From the NCBI GenBank assembly GCA_900759445.1, contig CAAEVH010000034.1, forward strand, positions 1 to 11,703: a DNA stretch of 11,703 bases, in the 5' to 3' direction. Of the stretch, positions 1-6,282 are shown piece after piece. The DNA comes from an uncultured Raoultella sp. (GTDB lineage Bacteria; Pseudomonadota; Gammaproteobacteria; Enterobacterales; Enterobacteriaceae). Positions within the stretch are counted from its first letter, which is position 1; each line of letters begins with the position of its first letter. The notes below the pieces were generated by a model. That model had not been told where the DNA came from. It did no database searches and saw only the letters and a list, made by a program, of their open reading frames with translations. Position numbers and translations under genes: made by a program.

Positions 1-286
1 AAGCTGGGGCGGAAAACAAAATCCGCTTACTTTACCAACCACACGCAGCAGCGACAAGGCGCAAAAATCATCTGCTACGGTGAAAATTAGTGCAGCGCAT
101 TTCCTTCGTTACAAATTTACCGGGTCCATTCAGTGGCGAAATCGTCAACAGCGCTCCGCGCCTGAATCTGTAACCCGTCAAAGGTCATTTACTGGCATTT
201 ACATTGCGATAATCCGGCAGGTAGACAAGCACACCCCCTTCACTATGGCGCGCGTTATTCTACGTGAAATCACGCTAAACGGCAGA
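1..286. other. Intergenic region, probable mreB upstream region
   Basis: I see no supported gene here. The csrD stop codon lies at its right edge, and in E. coli the next gene in this direction is mreB, read leftward, so this stretch is probably the csrD-mreB spacer containing the mreB promoter (inference from synteny). On the leftward strand no pair of -35 and -10 boxes with normal spacing stood out. There are two small inverted repeats: GCGGA at 9-13 pairs with TCCGC at 22-26 around an A-rich loop, and CGTGA/TCACG is centred near 269. Neither is followed by a T-run, so no intrinsic csrD terminator is evident, and csrD transcripts may continue toward mreB. Confidence 0.5.
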
Positions 287-2227
287 TCAAACCGAGTATC
301 TTTGCGAATATTTTTTCACATTTGTGTCAAGTGGCTGTGAGGCGGCAAAAAATTCCCCCTGACCACCCGTGACACCGCACTGAGACAGCACCTGCCATTC
401 ACTGCGACTGCGGACGCCGGTTGCAAAAACCTGGACCGGCATGCCCTTACAGGCCTCCACCAGGCTTTGAACCAGCAGCTGGTTCTCACTGCGCTTTTCG
501 ATATTGCGCGACAGTCCCTGGTGCAGCTTAATCACTTCGACATCCAACTGCTTGATCCAACTGGTTCCAACCAGCGTTAATCCGGCCTGCACGACGGCAA
601 CGCGAATACCCAGGGCATTGACCAGGCGCATTACCGGTTGTAAGCGGCCGATATATTGACAAACATCTGCCTCTGCAAGTTCAAAAATAATCCGCCGACG
701 TTGCGATTTTTCACTCTGCATCAAAGTATCACGCAGCCAGCGCTGAAATCTCGGGCGGATCAATGATTCCACCGTCACCTGCAGCGCGAGGTTTTCCTCC
801 GGCCAAAAACTTAAAAATGGCAGTAAGCGCGTGATCTGCAGGCGGTCGTACTCTTCCGCCAGACCAAACTGTTGCACCATTGGCATATATTCTGCCGCGC
901 TCACCTCTTCCTTACCGTCGTACAACCGCGACATCAGTTCACGATGATGGACGCGTCCATCGCGGGTAACGGCCGGCTTCTGGTACAGTCGCGGCCCGCC
1001 GCGGCTGAGCATTTGTTCAATCAGCGTACGCCAGCGGACGTTACCGCGCCCTTTCTCCGGTAACGAGTCATCGTAGACTGCCCAGCTATTGCTGCCCTGT
1101 AGCACCGCATTGCGCGTCGCAGCCTCGGCGCGTTCCATCACCTGGGCGGTCGTCTGCCCACTGCGGAAAGCGCAAAGACCGATATGCATCATGTCATCGC
1201 GGTCAAGAATCCGCGTCGGCGGCAGTGCATCCACCGCTTTTAACAGCAACCCGGCGATGCTATCGGCCTCTTTTAAGGTACGGTGAGGAAGGAGTACGGC
1301 AAAATCACTGCGGTGGTAGCGCGCCAGCAGCGCCCCGGGATAGCGCATAATAAAAGTCGACAGCAGGTTGATGAGCGTGAAGTAGTGTTCTTCGGCGGCG
1401 GCTCGTCCCCAGTTATCACGTAACAGATCGAACTCCGGCAGGCGGATCATCATCACGATACCGTGCGAACCCACTTTTTCCTGATCTTCCAGCAAAGTTG
1501 CCAGCTGATTATCAAAGAACAGACGATTATTCAGCCCGGTTTTCGAGTCTTGCGCCGCATAAGAACGAATCAACGTATCCATACGACTACGCTGATCGCT
1601 GGCAAACTGCAGCTCGGAAAGCAGCATATCCAGCGCGCTGCTGGTGCTTGCCGGCCACTCATGTACCGACCCTCGTACCTGCGGCCCGCGTTCGCCGTTG
1701 AGGATCCGCGCAGCACGTACCTCAAGCAGCTCCTGGCCAGCAAGCTGACGGCGAATCCAGCGCACGGAGAAAAAGATAACCAGAACCATAAGGCCGATAG
1801 CTGTCGATAAGGGTCCGGTGATGTGTAGCGAGCGGAAATAATTCACCATCGGGTCGAGGTAGACCACGTGAATCGTCATACCGGGGTGTTTTAACGACGG
1901 TACCGTTATTTCACGATACTGATTCTTACTCCCCGGCGGACGATAGCTGTCGCTACGCGAGTGACCGTACACCGGCTTGCCGTTAAGCAGAAAATCGACC
2001 TGCACAATCTCCACCGGCGTCATCAACTCATCCATTTGCGGTTCGAGCTTATCGAACGAGGATGAGATCAGGCGGTTATCCAGCATCGTCGCCACAGCCT
2101 GGACGCGATTCTCCATCTTCAGCTGGATACCGTTATAAAAACTCAGCGAAGCACCTATAAGCGTGACAAAGATGGTCAGGCTGGTGAGCAGCGTGACAAA
2201 TGCTGAGAACTTCGTCGTTAATCGCAT
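287..2227 (-). CDS. csrD: CsrD, RNase E specificity factor for CsrB/CsrC sRNA turnover
   Basis: This 646-residue protein, the same length as E. coli CsrD, is a membrane-anchored regulator. In E. coli CsrD promotes RNase E decay of the CsrB and CsrC small RNAs and so adjusts free CsrA. Visible segments are an N-terminal membrane helix (about residues 8-30), a periplasmic stretch, a second helix (about 135-157), a HAMP-like/coiled linker, a GGDEF-type domain (about 220-385) and an EAL-type domain (about 400-640). Both enzyme motifs are degenerate: HRSDF at 305-309 replaces GGDEF, and ELM at 430-432 replaces EAL. This is characteristic of CsrD, which neither makes nor degrades cyclic di-GMP. The start ATG at 2225-2227 gives an N-terminus matching E. 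coli (MRLTTKFSAFVTLL); its Shine-Dalgarno GGAG is 11 bases upstream, rather distant. The gene diverges from acuI. Confidence 0.97.
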   Translation of the reverse strand: MRLTTKFSAFVTLLTSLTIFVTLIGASLSFYNGIQLKMENRVQAVATMLDNRLISSSFDKLEPQMDELMTPVEIVQVDFLLNGKPVYGHSRSDSYRPPGSKNQYREITVPSLKHPGMTIHVVYLDPMVNYFRSLHITGPLSTAIGLMVLVIFFSVRWIRRQLAGQELLEVRAARILNGERGPQVRGSVHEWPASTSSALDMLLSELQFASDQRSRMDTLIRSYAAQDSKTGLNNRLFFDNQLATLLEDQEKVGSHGIVMMIRLPEFDLLRDNWGRAAAEEHYFTLINLLSTFIMRYPGALLARYHRSDFAVLLPHRTLKEADSIAGLLLKAVDALPPTRILDRDDMMHIGLCAFRSGQTTAQVMERAEAATRNAVLQGSNSWAVYDDSLPEKGRGNVRWRTLIEQMLSRGGPRLYQKPAVTRDGRVHHRELMSRLYDGKEEVSAAEYMPMVQQFGLAEEYDRLQITRLLPFLSFWPEENLALQVTVESLIRPRFQRWLRDTLMQSEKSQRRRIIFELAEADVCQYIGRLQPVMRLVNALGIRVAVVQAGLTLVGTSWIKQLDVEVIKLHQGLSRNIEKRSENQLLVQSLVEACKGMPVQVFATGVRSRSEWQVLSQCGVTGGQGEFFAASQPLDTNVKKYSQRYSV

Positions 2228-2285
2228 CCCTGTGTTAACTCCGCGAGTGAATGACCGCCCGATAGATTTTCAGGCACGTGTACTG

Positions 2286-2323
2286 GCGCTTTACCTAAAG
2301 TAAGCGCTAACTTTCTAAAGCGC
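2286..2323. repeat. Nested inverted repeat at the csrD start region
   Basis: GCGCTTTA at 2286-2293 is exactly complementary to TAAAGCGC at 2316-2323. Inside it, 2297-2314 forms a second near-palindrome (AAAGT, one mismatch, AGCGCT, one mismatch, ACTTT). The two symmetry centres differ by only one base. It begins about where the predicted csrD transcript would start, so it could be an operator over the start site or a hairpin at the 5' end of the csrD mRNA. The function is not known to me. Confidence 0.55.
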
Positions 2324-2328
2324 GAGGC

Positions 2329-2356
2329 ATACTATCAAAGCTGGCGTTTCTGGCAA
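2329..2356 (-). promoter_or_regulatory. Candidate sigma-70 promoter of csrD
   Basis: Read leftward, TTGCCA (2356 to 2351) and TAGTAT (2334 to 2329) are separated by 16 bases. This is a reasonable -35/-10 pair that would start transcription near 2322, giving a csrD leader of about 95 bases that opens with the inverted repeat 2286-2323. The assignment rests on motif matching only. Confidence 0.45.
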
Positions 2357-2446
2357 TTTATTGCGTTATATCGGCGTAATAATGTCGATAGCGAGTATAG
2401 TCTGCAGAAAATTTTTTCCAATCTTTGTACAAATAAGGACCCGCAT

Positions 2447-3421
2447 ATGCAGGCTTTAATATTAGAACAGCAGGATGGTAAAACAATCTCCTCGGTGCAA
2501 ACCATCGACGCCGACCAGCTGCCGCCGGGCGATGTCACCGTCGATATTCACTGGTCCAGCCTTAACTATAAAGATGCGCTGGCGATCACCGGCAAGGGAA
2601 AAATCATCCGCAACTTTCCGATGATTCCTGGCATCGATTTCGCCGGTACCGTTCATTCAAGCGAAGATCCGCGCTTCCACAGCGGCCAGAAAGTGCTGCT
2701 GACCGGCTGGGGCGTCGGTGAAAACCACTGGGGCGGTCTGGCCGAACGTGCGCGGGTGAAAGGCGACTGGCTGGTCGCGATGCCGGAAGGTCTTGATGGC
2801 CGTAAAGCGATGGCGATCGGTACCGCCGGCTTCACCGCTATGCTGTGCGTCATGGCGTTGGAGGATGCCGGCATCCGTCCGCAGGATGGTGAAATCATTG
2901 TCACCGGCGCCAGCGGCGGCGTCGGCAGTACTGCCATTGCGCTGCTACATCAGCTCGGCTATTCGGTCGTCGCAGTCTCTGGCCGCGAAAGTACCCATGA
3001 ATATCTGAAAAGCCTCGGCGCACAGCGCATTCTCGGTCGCGAAGAGTTTGCCGAAACCCGTCCGCTGGAAAAACAGCTGTGGGCTGGCGCGATTGATACC
3101 GTCGGGGACAAGGTGCTGGCGAAGGTGCTGGCGCAGATGAACTATGGCGGCTGCGTCGCCGCCTGTGGTCTGGCCGGGGGCTTCGCGCTGCCAACGACGG
3201 TGATGCCGTTTATTCTGCGCAATGTTCGCCTGCAGGGCGTCGATTCCGTCATGACGCCGCCCGCGCGTCGCGCTGAAGCCTGGCAACGTCTGGTGCGTGA
3301 TCTGCCGGAATCCTTCTATTCCGCGAGCGCCACGGAAATTACGCTCGCAGAGGCCCCGGCATTCGCCGCTAAGATCATGAACAATGAGATCCAGGGGCGG
3401 ACGCTGGTGAAGATCGCCTAA
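2447..3421 (+). CDS. acuI: AcuI/YhdH, NADPH-dependent acryloyl-CoA reductase
   Basis: A 324-residue medium-chain dehydrogenase/reductase of the quinone oxidoreductase group, family length and close to E. coli YhdH (AcuI). Members reduce acryloyl-CoA to propionyl-CoA with NADPH in the cytoplasm, removing a toxic electrophile. The N-terminal GroES-like catalytic domain occupies about residues 1-120. The Rossmann nucleotide-binding loop TGASGGVGSTA is at 153-163, followed by a conserved GVDSV near 264-268. No zinc-ligand pattern is visible, as expected for this subgroup. ATG 2447 is preceded by TAAGGA at 2434-2439, 7 bases away. The gene diverges from csrD across a 219-base gap; I could not identify a convincing promoter for it. 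No T-rich terminator follows, so some readthrough into msrP is possible. Confidence 0.95.
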   Translation: MQALILEQQDGKTISSVQTIDADQLPPGDVTVDIHWSSLNYKDALAITGKGKIIRNFPMIPGIDFAGTVHSSEDPRFHSGQKVLLTGWGVGENHWGGLAERARVKGDWLVAMPEGLDGRKAMAIGTAGFTAMLCVMALEDAGIRPQDGEIIVTGASGGVGSTAIALLHQLGYSVVAVSGRESTHEYLKSLGAQRILGREEFAETRPLEKQLWAGAIDTVGDKVLAKVLAQMNYGGCVAACGLAGGFALPTTVMPFILRNVRLQGVDSVMTPPARRAEAWQRLVRDLPESFYSASATEITLAEAPAFAAKIMNNEIQGRTLVKIA

Positions 3422-3445
3422 TCTGCAATTTTTCGTGACATATTC

Positions 3446-3457
3446 GCGATAAATCGC
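3446..3457. repeat. Short palindrome upstream of msrP
   Basis: GCGAT-AA-ATCGC is a perfect 5-bp inverted repeat in the 77-base acuI-msrP gap, directly left of the larger hairpin covering the msrP ribosome binding site. It may be an operator or coincidence. Confidence 0.35.
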
Positions 3458-3459
3458 CG

Positions 3460-3493
3460 CCTCCGTCATGCTTAGGAAAAAGCATGCCGGAGG
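3460..3493 (+). promoter_or_regulatory. Hairpin that buries the msrP Shine-Dalgarno sequence
   Basis: Bases 3460-3473 pair with 3480-3493: six base pairs (CCTCCG with CGGAGG), one T-C mismatch (3466/3487), then seven base pairs (CATGCTT with AAGCATG), around a six-base loop AGGAAA. The right arm ends in GGAGG (3489-3493), the near-ideal Shine-Dalgarno for ATG 3499. In the RNA the whole ribosome binding site would be double-stranded. No T-run follows, so this is not a normal intrinsic terminator. Possible roles are translational control (for example a thermometer or a protein-opened switch), a block on readthrough translation from acuI transcripts, or a DNA operator; which one applies is inference. 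Confidence 0.75.
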
Positions 3494-3498
3494 ATGTC

Positions 3499-4500
3499 AT
3501 GAAAGCCAAAAAACTCACGGAAGCCGATGTAACGGCAGAGTCCGTATTTATGCTGCAGCGCCGCCAGGTTCTGAAGTCACTCGGGATCACCGCAACGGCC
3601 CTTTCTCTTTCCCCCACGGCGCGGGCCGATCTCCTGGACTGGTTTAAAGGTCACGACCGCCCGCCGGCCCCGGCAGGTAAAGCGCTGACGTTTAATAAAC
3701 CCGCGGAGTGGCAAAGCTCGCTCGCCCTGACGCCGGAAGATAAAGTCACCGGCTATAACAACTTCTATGAATTTGGTCTTGATAAAGCTGACCCCGCGGC
3801 CAATGCCGGCAGCCTGCGTACCGATCCCTGGACCCTCACGATTGGCGGAGAAGTGGCCAAACCGCTGACGCTCGATCATGACGACCTGACCCGGCGCTTT
3901 CCGCTGGAAGAGCGTATTTACCGGATGCGCTGCGTGGAGGCCTGGTCAATGGTGGTGCCCTGGGTCGGCTTCCCGCTACATAAACTGCTGGCGCTGGTTG
4001 AACCCACCAGCAACGCCCGTTTTGTCGCCTTTAAAACTCTGTATGCACCGGACCAGATGCCGGGGCAAAAAGATCGCTTTATCGGCGGGGGGCTGGCTTA
4101 TCCTTATGTAGAAGGTCTGCGGCTGGATGAAGCCATGCACCCTCTGACGCTGCTGAGCGTCGGCGTTTACGGTAAAGCGCTGCCGCCGCAAAATGGTGCC
4201 CCTGTCCGGCTGACCGTCCCATGGAAATACGGTTTTAAAGGTATCAAGTCCATCGTCAGTATCGAGCTGACGCGCGAGCAGCCCCCCACCACCTGGAATC
4301 TCGCCGGGCCGGAAGAATATGGCTTCTACGCTAACGTCAATCCGCACGTCGATCATCCGCGCTGGTCGCAGGCCACAGAGCGTGTTATTGGCTCTGGCGG
4401 CGTGCTTGATGTTAAACGCCAGCCGACGCTGCTGTTTAACGGCTATGCTGACGAGGTGGCATCGCTCTATCGGGGACTGAATCTGCGGGAGTATTACTAG
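3499..4500 (+). CDS. msrP: MsrP, periplasmic molybdopterin methionine sulfoxide reductase
   Basis: The catalytic subunit (formerly YedY) of the MsrPQ system, which reduces methionine sulfoxide in periplasmic proteins damaged by reactive chlorine and oxygen species. I place the start at ATG 3499, giving 333 residues (E. coli has 334): GGAGG lies 5 bases upstream and the N-terminus aligns as [17 protein letters not shown]. The in-frame ATG at 3484 would add five residues but lies upstream of that Shine-Dalgarno. A twin-arginine signal is clear: RRQVLKSLG from residue 21, a hydrophobic stretch and a cleavage site ARA|D after 43. The molybdenum-ligating cysteine is Cys145 in RMRCVEAWS, residue 102 of the mature chain, as in E. 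coli. The sulfite-oxidase-type fold fills the rest. The stop overlaps the msrQ start by one base, indicating translational coupling. Confidence 0.96.
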   Translation: MKAKKLTEADVTAESVFMLQRRQVLKSLGITATALSLSPTARADLLDWFKGHDRPPAPAGKALTFNKPAEWQSSLALTPEDKVTGYNNFYEFGLDKADPAANAGSLRTDPWTLTIGGEVAKPLTLDHDDLTRRFPLEERIYRMRCVEAWSMVVPWVGFPLHKLLALVEPTSNARFVAFKTLYAPDQMPGQKDRFIGGGLAYPYVEGLRLDEAMHPLTLLSVGVYGKALPPQNGAPVRLTVPWKYGFKGIKSIVSIELTREQPPTTWNLAGPEEYGFYANVNPHVDHPRWSQATERVIGSGGVLDVKRQPTLLFNGYADEVASLYRGLNLREYY

Positions 4501-5099
4501 TGCGTCTGAACGTAAAACAGATTACCTGGCTGAAGGGGGTACTCCATCTGGCCGGCTTCTTACCCTTTGTCTGGCTCTTCTGGGCCGGACAACAGGGCTA
4601 CTTTAGCGCCGACCCGGCAAAAGATATCCAGCATTTTACCGGTAGGATGGCTCTTAAATTTTTGCTTGCGACCTTGCTCGTCTCACCGCTCGCGCGCTAC
4701 GCTAAACAACCTTTGTTGATTCGTACCCGGCGTTTACTCGGGTTGTGGTGCTTTGCCTGGGCAACGCTGCATCTCACCAGCTACACGCTGCTGGAGTTAG
4801 GTATCAACAATCTGGCGCTGCTGGGCTCGGAGTTAGTCAGCAGACCTTACCTGACTTTGGGTTTTATCAGCTGGTTGATTTTGCTGGCGCTGGCCGCCAC
4901 CTCAACACAAGCGCTGCAGAGAAAACTGGGTCGCCGATGGCAAACTTTGCACAACTTCGTCTATCTGGTGGCAATCCTTGCCCCCATTCACTACCTGTGG
5001 TCGGTGAAGATTTTATCTCCGCAGCCGGTGATTTATGCCGTGCTGGCCGCATTGCTTTTAGCATGGCGTTACAAGAAGTTCCGTCAGTGGTGGCGATAA
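4500..5099 (+). CDS. msrQ: MsrQ, haem-binding membrane subunit of MsrPQ
   Basis: An inner-membrane b-type haem protein (formerly YedZ) of the ferric reductase-like domain family. It passes electrons from the quinone pool, or flavin reductase, to MsrP across the membrane. The 199 residues form about six membrane helices. The histidines implicated in haem binding in E. coli MsrQ are present at the same positions: His91 (LHLTSY), His151 (LHNFVY) and His164 (PIHYLW). The start is GTG 4500, overlapping the msrP stop TAG by one base; the protein then begins [12 protein letters not shown], matching the family start. The C-terminus ends YKKFRQWWR and is about a dozen residues shorter than the E. coli protein as I remember it; the missing part is cytoplasmic tail. 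No separate promoter is needed or seen. Confidence 0.95.
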   Translation: MRLNVKQITWLKGVLHLAGFLPFVWLFWAGQQGYFSADPAKDIQHFTGRMALKFLLATLLVSPLARYAKQPLLIRTRRLLGLWCFAWATLHLTSYTLLELGINNLALLGSELVSRPYLTLGFISWLILLALAATSTQALQRKLGRRWQTLHNFVYLVAILAPIHYLWSVKILSPQPVIYAVLAALLLAWRYKKFRQWWR

Positions 5100-5131
5100 T
5101 CATCGGATATGTGCAGTTTCCCGCAGATCTT

Positions 5132-5169
5132 TTATCAACCGCGACGCTTTGAACGATAGCGGTTGATAA
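5132..5169. repeat. 11-bp perfect inverted repeat downstream of msrQ
   Basis: TTATCAACCGC (5132-5142) is exactly complementary to GCGGTTGATAA (5159-5169), with a 16-base loop. It lies 32 bases after the msrQ stop and is centred about 68 bases upstream of the aroQ-accBC -10 box. No T-run follows on either strand, so a classical terminator is not supported. It might act as a 3' stem protecting msrPQ mRNA, a weak terminator, or an operator site. Confidence 0.6.
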
Positions 5170-5195
5170 TCTTCCCTGATAAGACCAGTATTTAG

Positions 5196-5223
5196 CTGCC
5201 AAATGCTACGAAATCGTTATAAT
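5196..5223 (+). promoter_or_regulatory. Promoter of the aroQ-accB-accC operon
   Basis: A perfect -10 TATAAT at 5218-5223 follows CTGCCA at 5196-5201 (4 of 6 matches to TTGACA) with 16-bp spacing. The predicted start is near 5229, giving a leader of about 100 bases before aroQ. The discriminator after the -10 is GTGCG, GC-rich as in growth-rate-controlled promoters; E. coli accBC is known to be growth-rate regulated and autoregulated by AccB, from a promoter well upstream of accB. That this is the same promoter is inference. Confidence 0.65.
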
Positions 5224-5332
5224 GTGCGACTTTGGTTTTCCTGACGGGGTTTTCGGGCCCTGAAAAGGTGACAAGCGCGCTTCGAAGGTATATTTTGTTT
5301 TTTACCCGAGAATGGCAGGAGATAGCCACACA

Positions 5333-5785
5333 ATGGCTGACAAGTTTCGCATTTTGCTTTTAAACGGACCCAACCTTAACATGCTCGGCACTCGTGAGCC
5401 TGAGAAGTATGGCACCCTTAAGCTTTCTGAGATTGTTAACCGTCTGGAATCAGAAGCTTCGGCTCTGAACGTGGCGCTGGATCACCTGCAGTCCAATGCG
5501 GAGTTCGCGCTAATCGACCGAATTCATCAGGCTAAAGACACTGTGGACTATATCCTGATTAATCCGGCCGCGTTTACGCACACCAGCGTGGCTATCCGCG
5601 ATGCATTACTTGCGGTCAGTATCCCGTTTATCGAGATTCACCTGAGCAACGTACATGCACGCGAACCGTTCCGTCACCACTCCTATCTGTCGGATATCGC
5701 CTCGGGCGTCATCTGCGGACTCGGTGCGGACGGCTATTCATACGCTTTACAGACGGCGGTAAAACGCCTGTCACAATCACACTAA
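5333..5785 (+). CDS. aroQ: AroQ, type II 3-dehydroquinate dehydratase
   Basis: Catalyses dehydration of 3-dehydroquinate to 3-dehydroshikimate, step three of the shikimate pathway, in the cytoplasm; type II enzymes are small dodecamers working through an enolate. I choose ATG 5333 (150 residues, the usual family length and the common N-terminus [15 protein letters not shown]), with AGGAG at 5317-5321 upstream at a longish 11-base spacing. The in-frame ATG 5312 would add seven residues that precede the Shine-Dalgarno and look non-coding. Active-site residues are visible: Arg21 and Tyr26 in REPEKYG, Asn77 in [10 protein letters not shown], His103 in EIHLSN and Arg114 in FRHHS. It is the first gene of an aroQ-accB-accC unit, an order common in gammaproteobacteria. 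E. coli K-12 relies on the unrelated type I enzyme AroD; whether this strain has both cannot be seen here. Confidence 0.95.
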   Translation: MADKFRILLLNGPNLNMLGTREPEKYGTLKLSEIVNRLESEASALNVALDHLQSNAEFALIDRIHQAKDTVDYILINPAAFTHTSVAIRDALLAVSIPFIEIHLSNVHAREPFRHHSYLSDIASGVICGLGADGYSYALQTAVKRLSQSH

Positions 5786-5807
5786 ACAAAGAGTACGGAA
5801 CCCACTC

Positions 5808-6272
5808 ATGGATATTCGTAAGATTAAAAAGCTGATCGAGCTGGTTGAAGAATCAGGCATCTCCGAACTGGAAATTTCTGAAGGCGAAGAGTCTGTACGC
5901 ATCAGCCGTGCCGCGCCAAATGCGGGCTACCCGGTCATGCAGCAGGCTTATGCCGCGCCGATGATGCAGGCTCAGGCACCGGTTGCAGCAGCACCGGCCG
6001 CCGCTCAGGCAGACGCGCCGGCGAAAGCTGAAATCAGCGGTCACATCGTACGTTCCCCGATGGTCGGTACTTTCTACCGCACCCCGAGCCCGGACGCCAA
6101 AGCGTTCGTGGAAGTCGGTCAGAAAGTTAACGTGGGCGACACCCTGTGCATCGTAGAAGCGATGAAAATGATGAACCAGATCGAAGCCGATAAATCCGGC
6201 GTGGTGAAAGCCATTCTGATCGAAAGCGGCCAACCGGTAGAATTTGATGAGCCGCTGGTAGTCATCGAGTAA
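5808..6272 (+). CDS. accB: AccB, biotin carboxyl carrier protein of acetyl-CoA carboxylase
   Basis: Carries the biotin that shuttles carboxylate from AccC to the AccAD carboxyltransferase in making malonyl-CoA for fatty acid synthesis. The 154 residues comprise an N-terminal helical segment ([17 protein letters not shown]), a flexible linker rich in Ala, Pro and Gln (about 37-74) and a biotinyl domain (about 75-154). The biotinylated lysine is Lys120 in [15 protein letters not shown], and the thumb loop typical of BCCP is present (residues near 90-100, [11 protein letters not shown]). Only the linker differs much from E. coli (156 residues, from memory). It starts 22 bases after aroQ with a weak Shine-Dalgarno (GGA 5797-5799) and ends 10 bases before accC. 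In E. coli the AccB N-terminus represses its own operon. Confidence 0.98.
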   Translation: MDIRKIKKLIELVEESGISELEISEGEESVRISRAAPNAGYPVMQQAYAAPMMQAQAPVAAAPAAAQADAPAKAEISGHIVRSPMVGTFYRTPSPDAKAFVEVGQKVNVGDTLCIVEAMKMMNQIEADKSGVVKAILIESGQPVEFDEPLVVIE

Positions 6273-6282
6273 CGAGGCGAAC

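Noticed and set aside
80..340. 86-residue open frame on the + strand in the leftmost spacer
   Set aside because: It runs into the csrD 3' end antisense, has no convincing Shine-Dalgarno, and its composition does not look like a protein family I know.
2945..3469. 174-residue frame antisense to acuI
   Set aside because: Almost fully covered by acuI on the other strand and without recognisable domains.
3484..3498. Upstream ATG for msrP
   Set aside because: It would place the strong GGAGG inside the gene, adds residues absent from the family, and lies within the hairpin arm; ATG 3499 fits better.
5312..5332. Upstream ATG for aroQ
   Set aside because: The seven extra residues are not part of the family N-terminus and the AGGAG lies downstream of this ATG.
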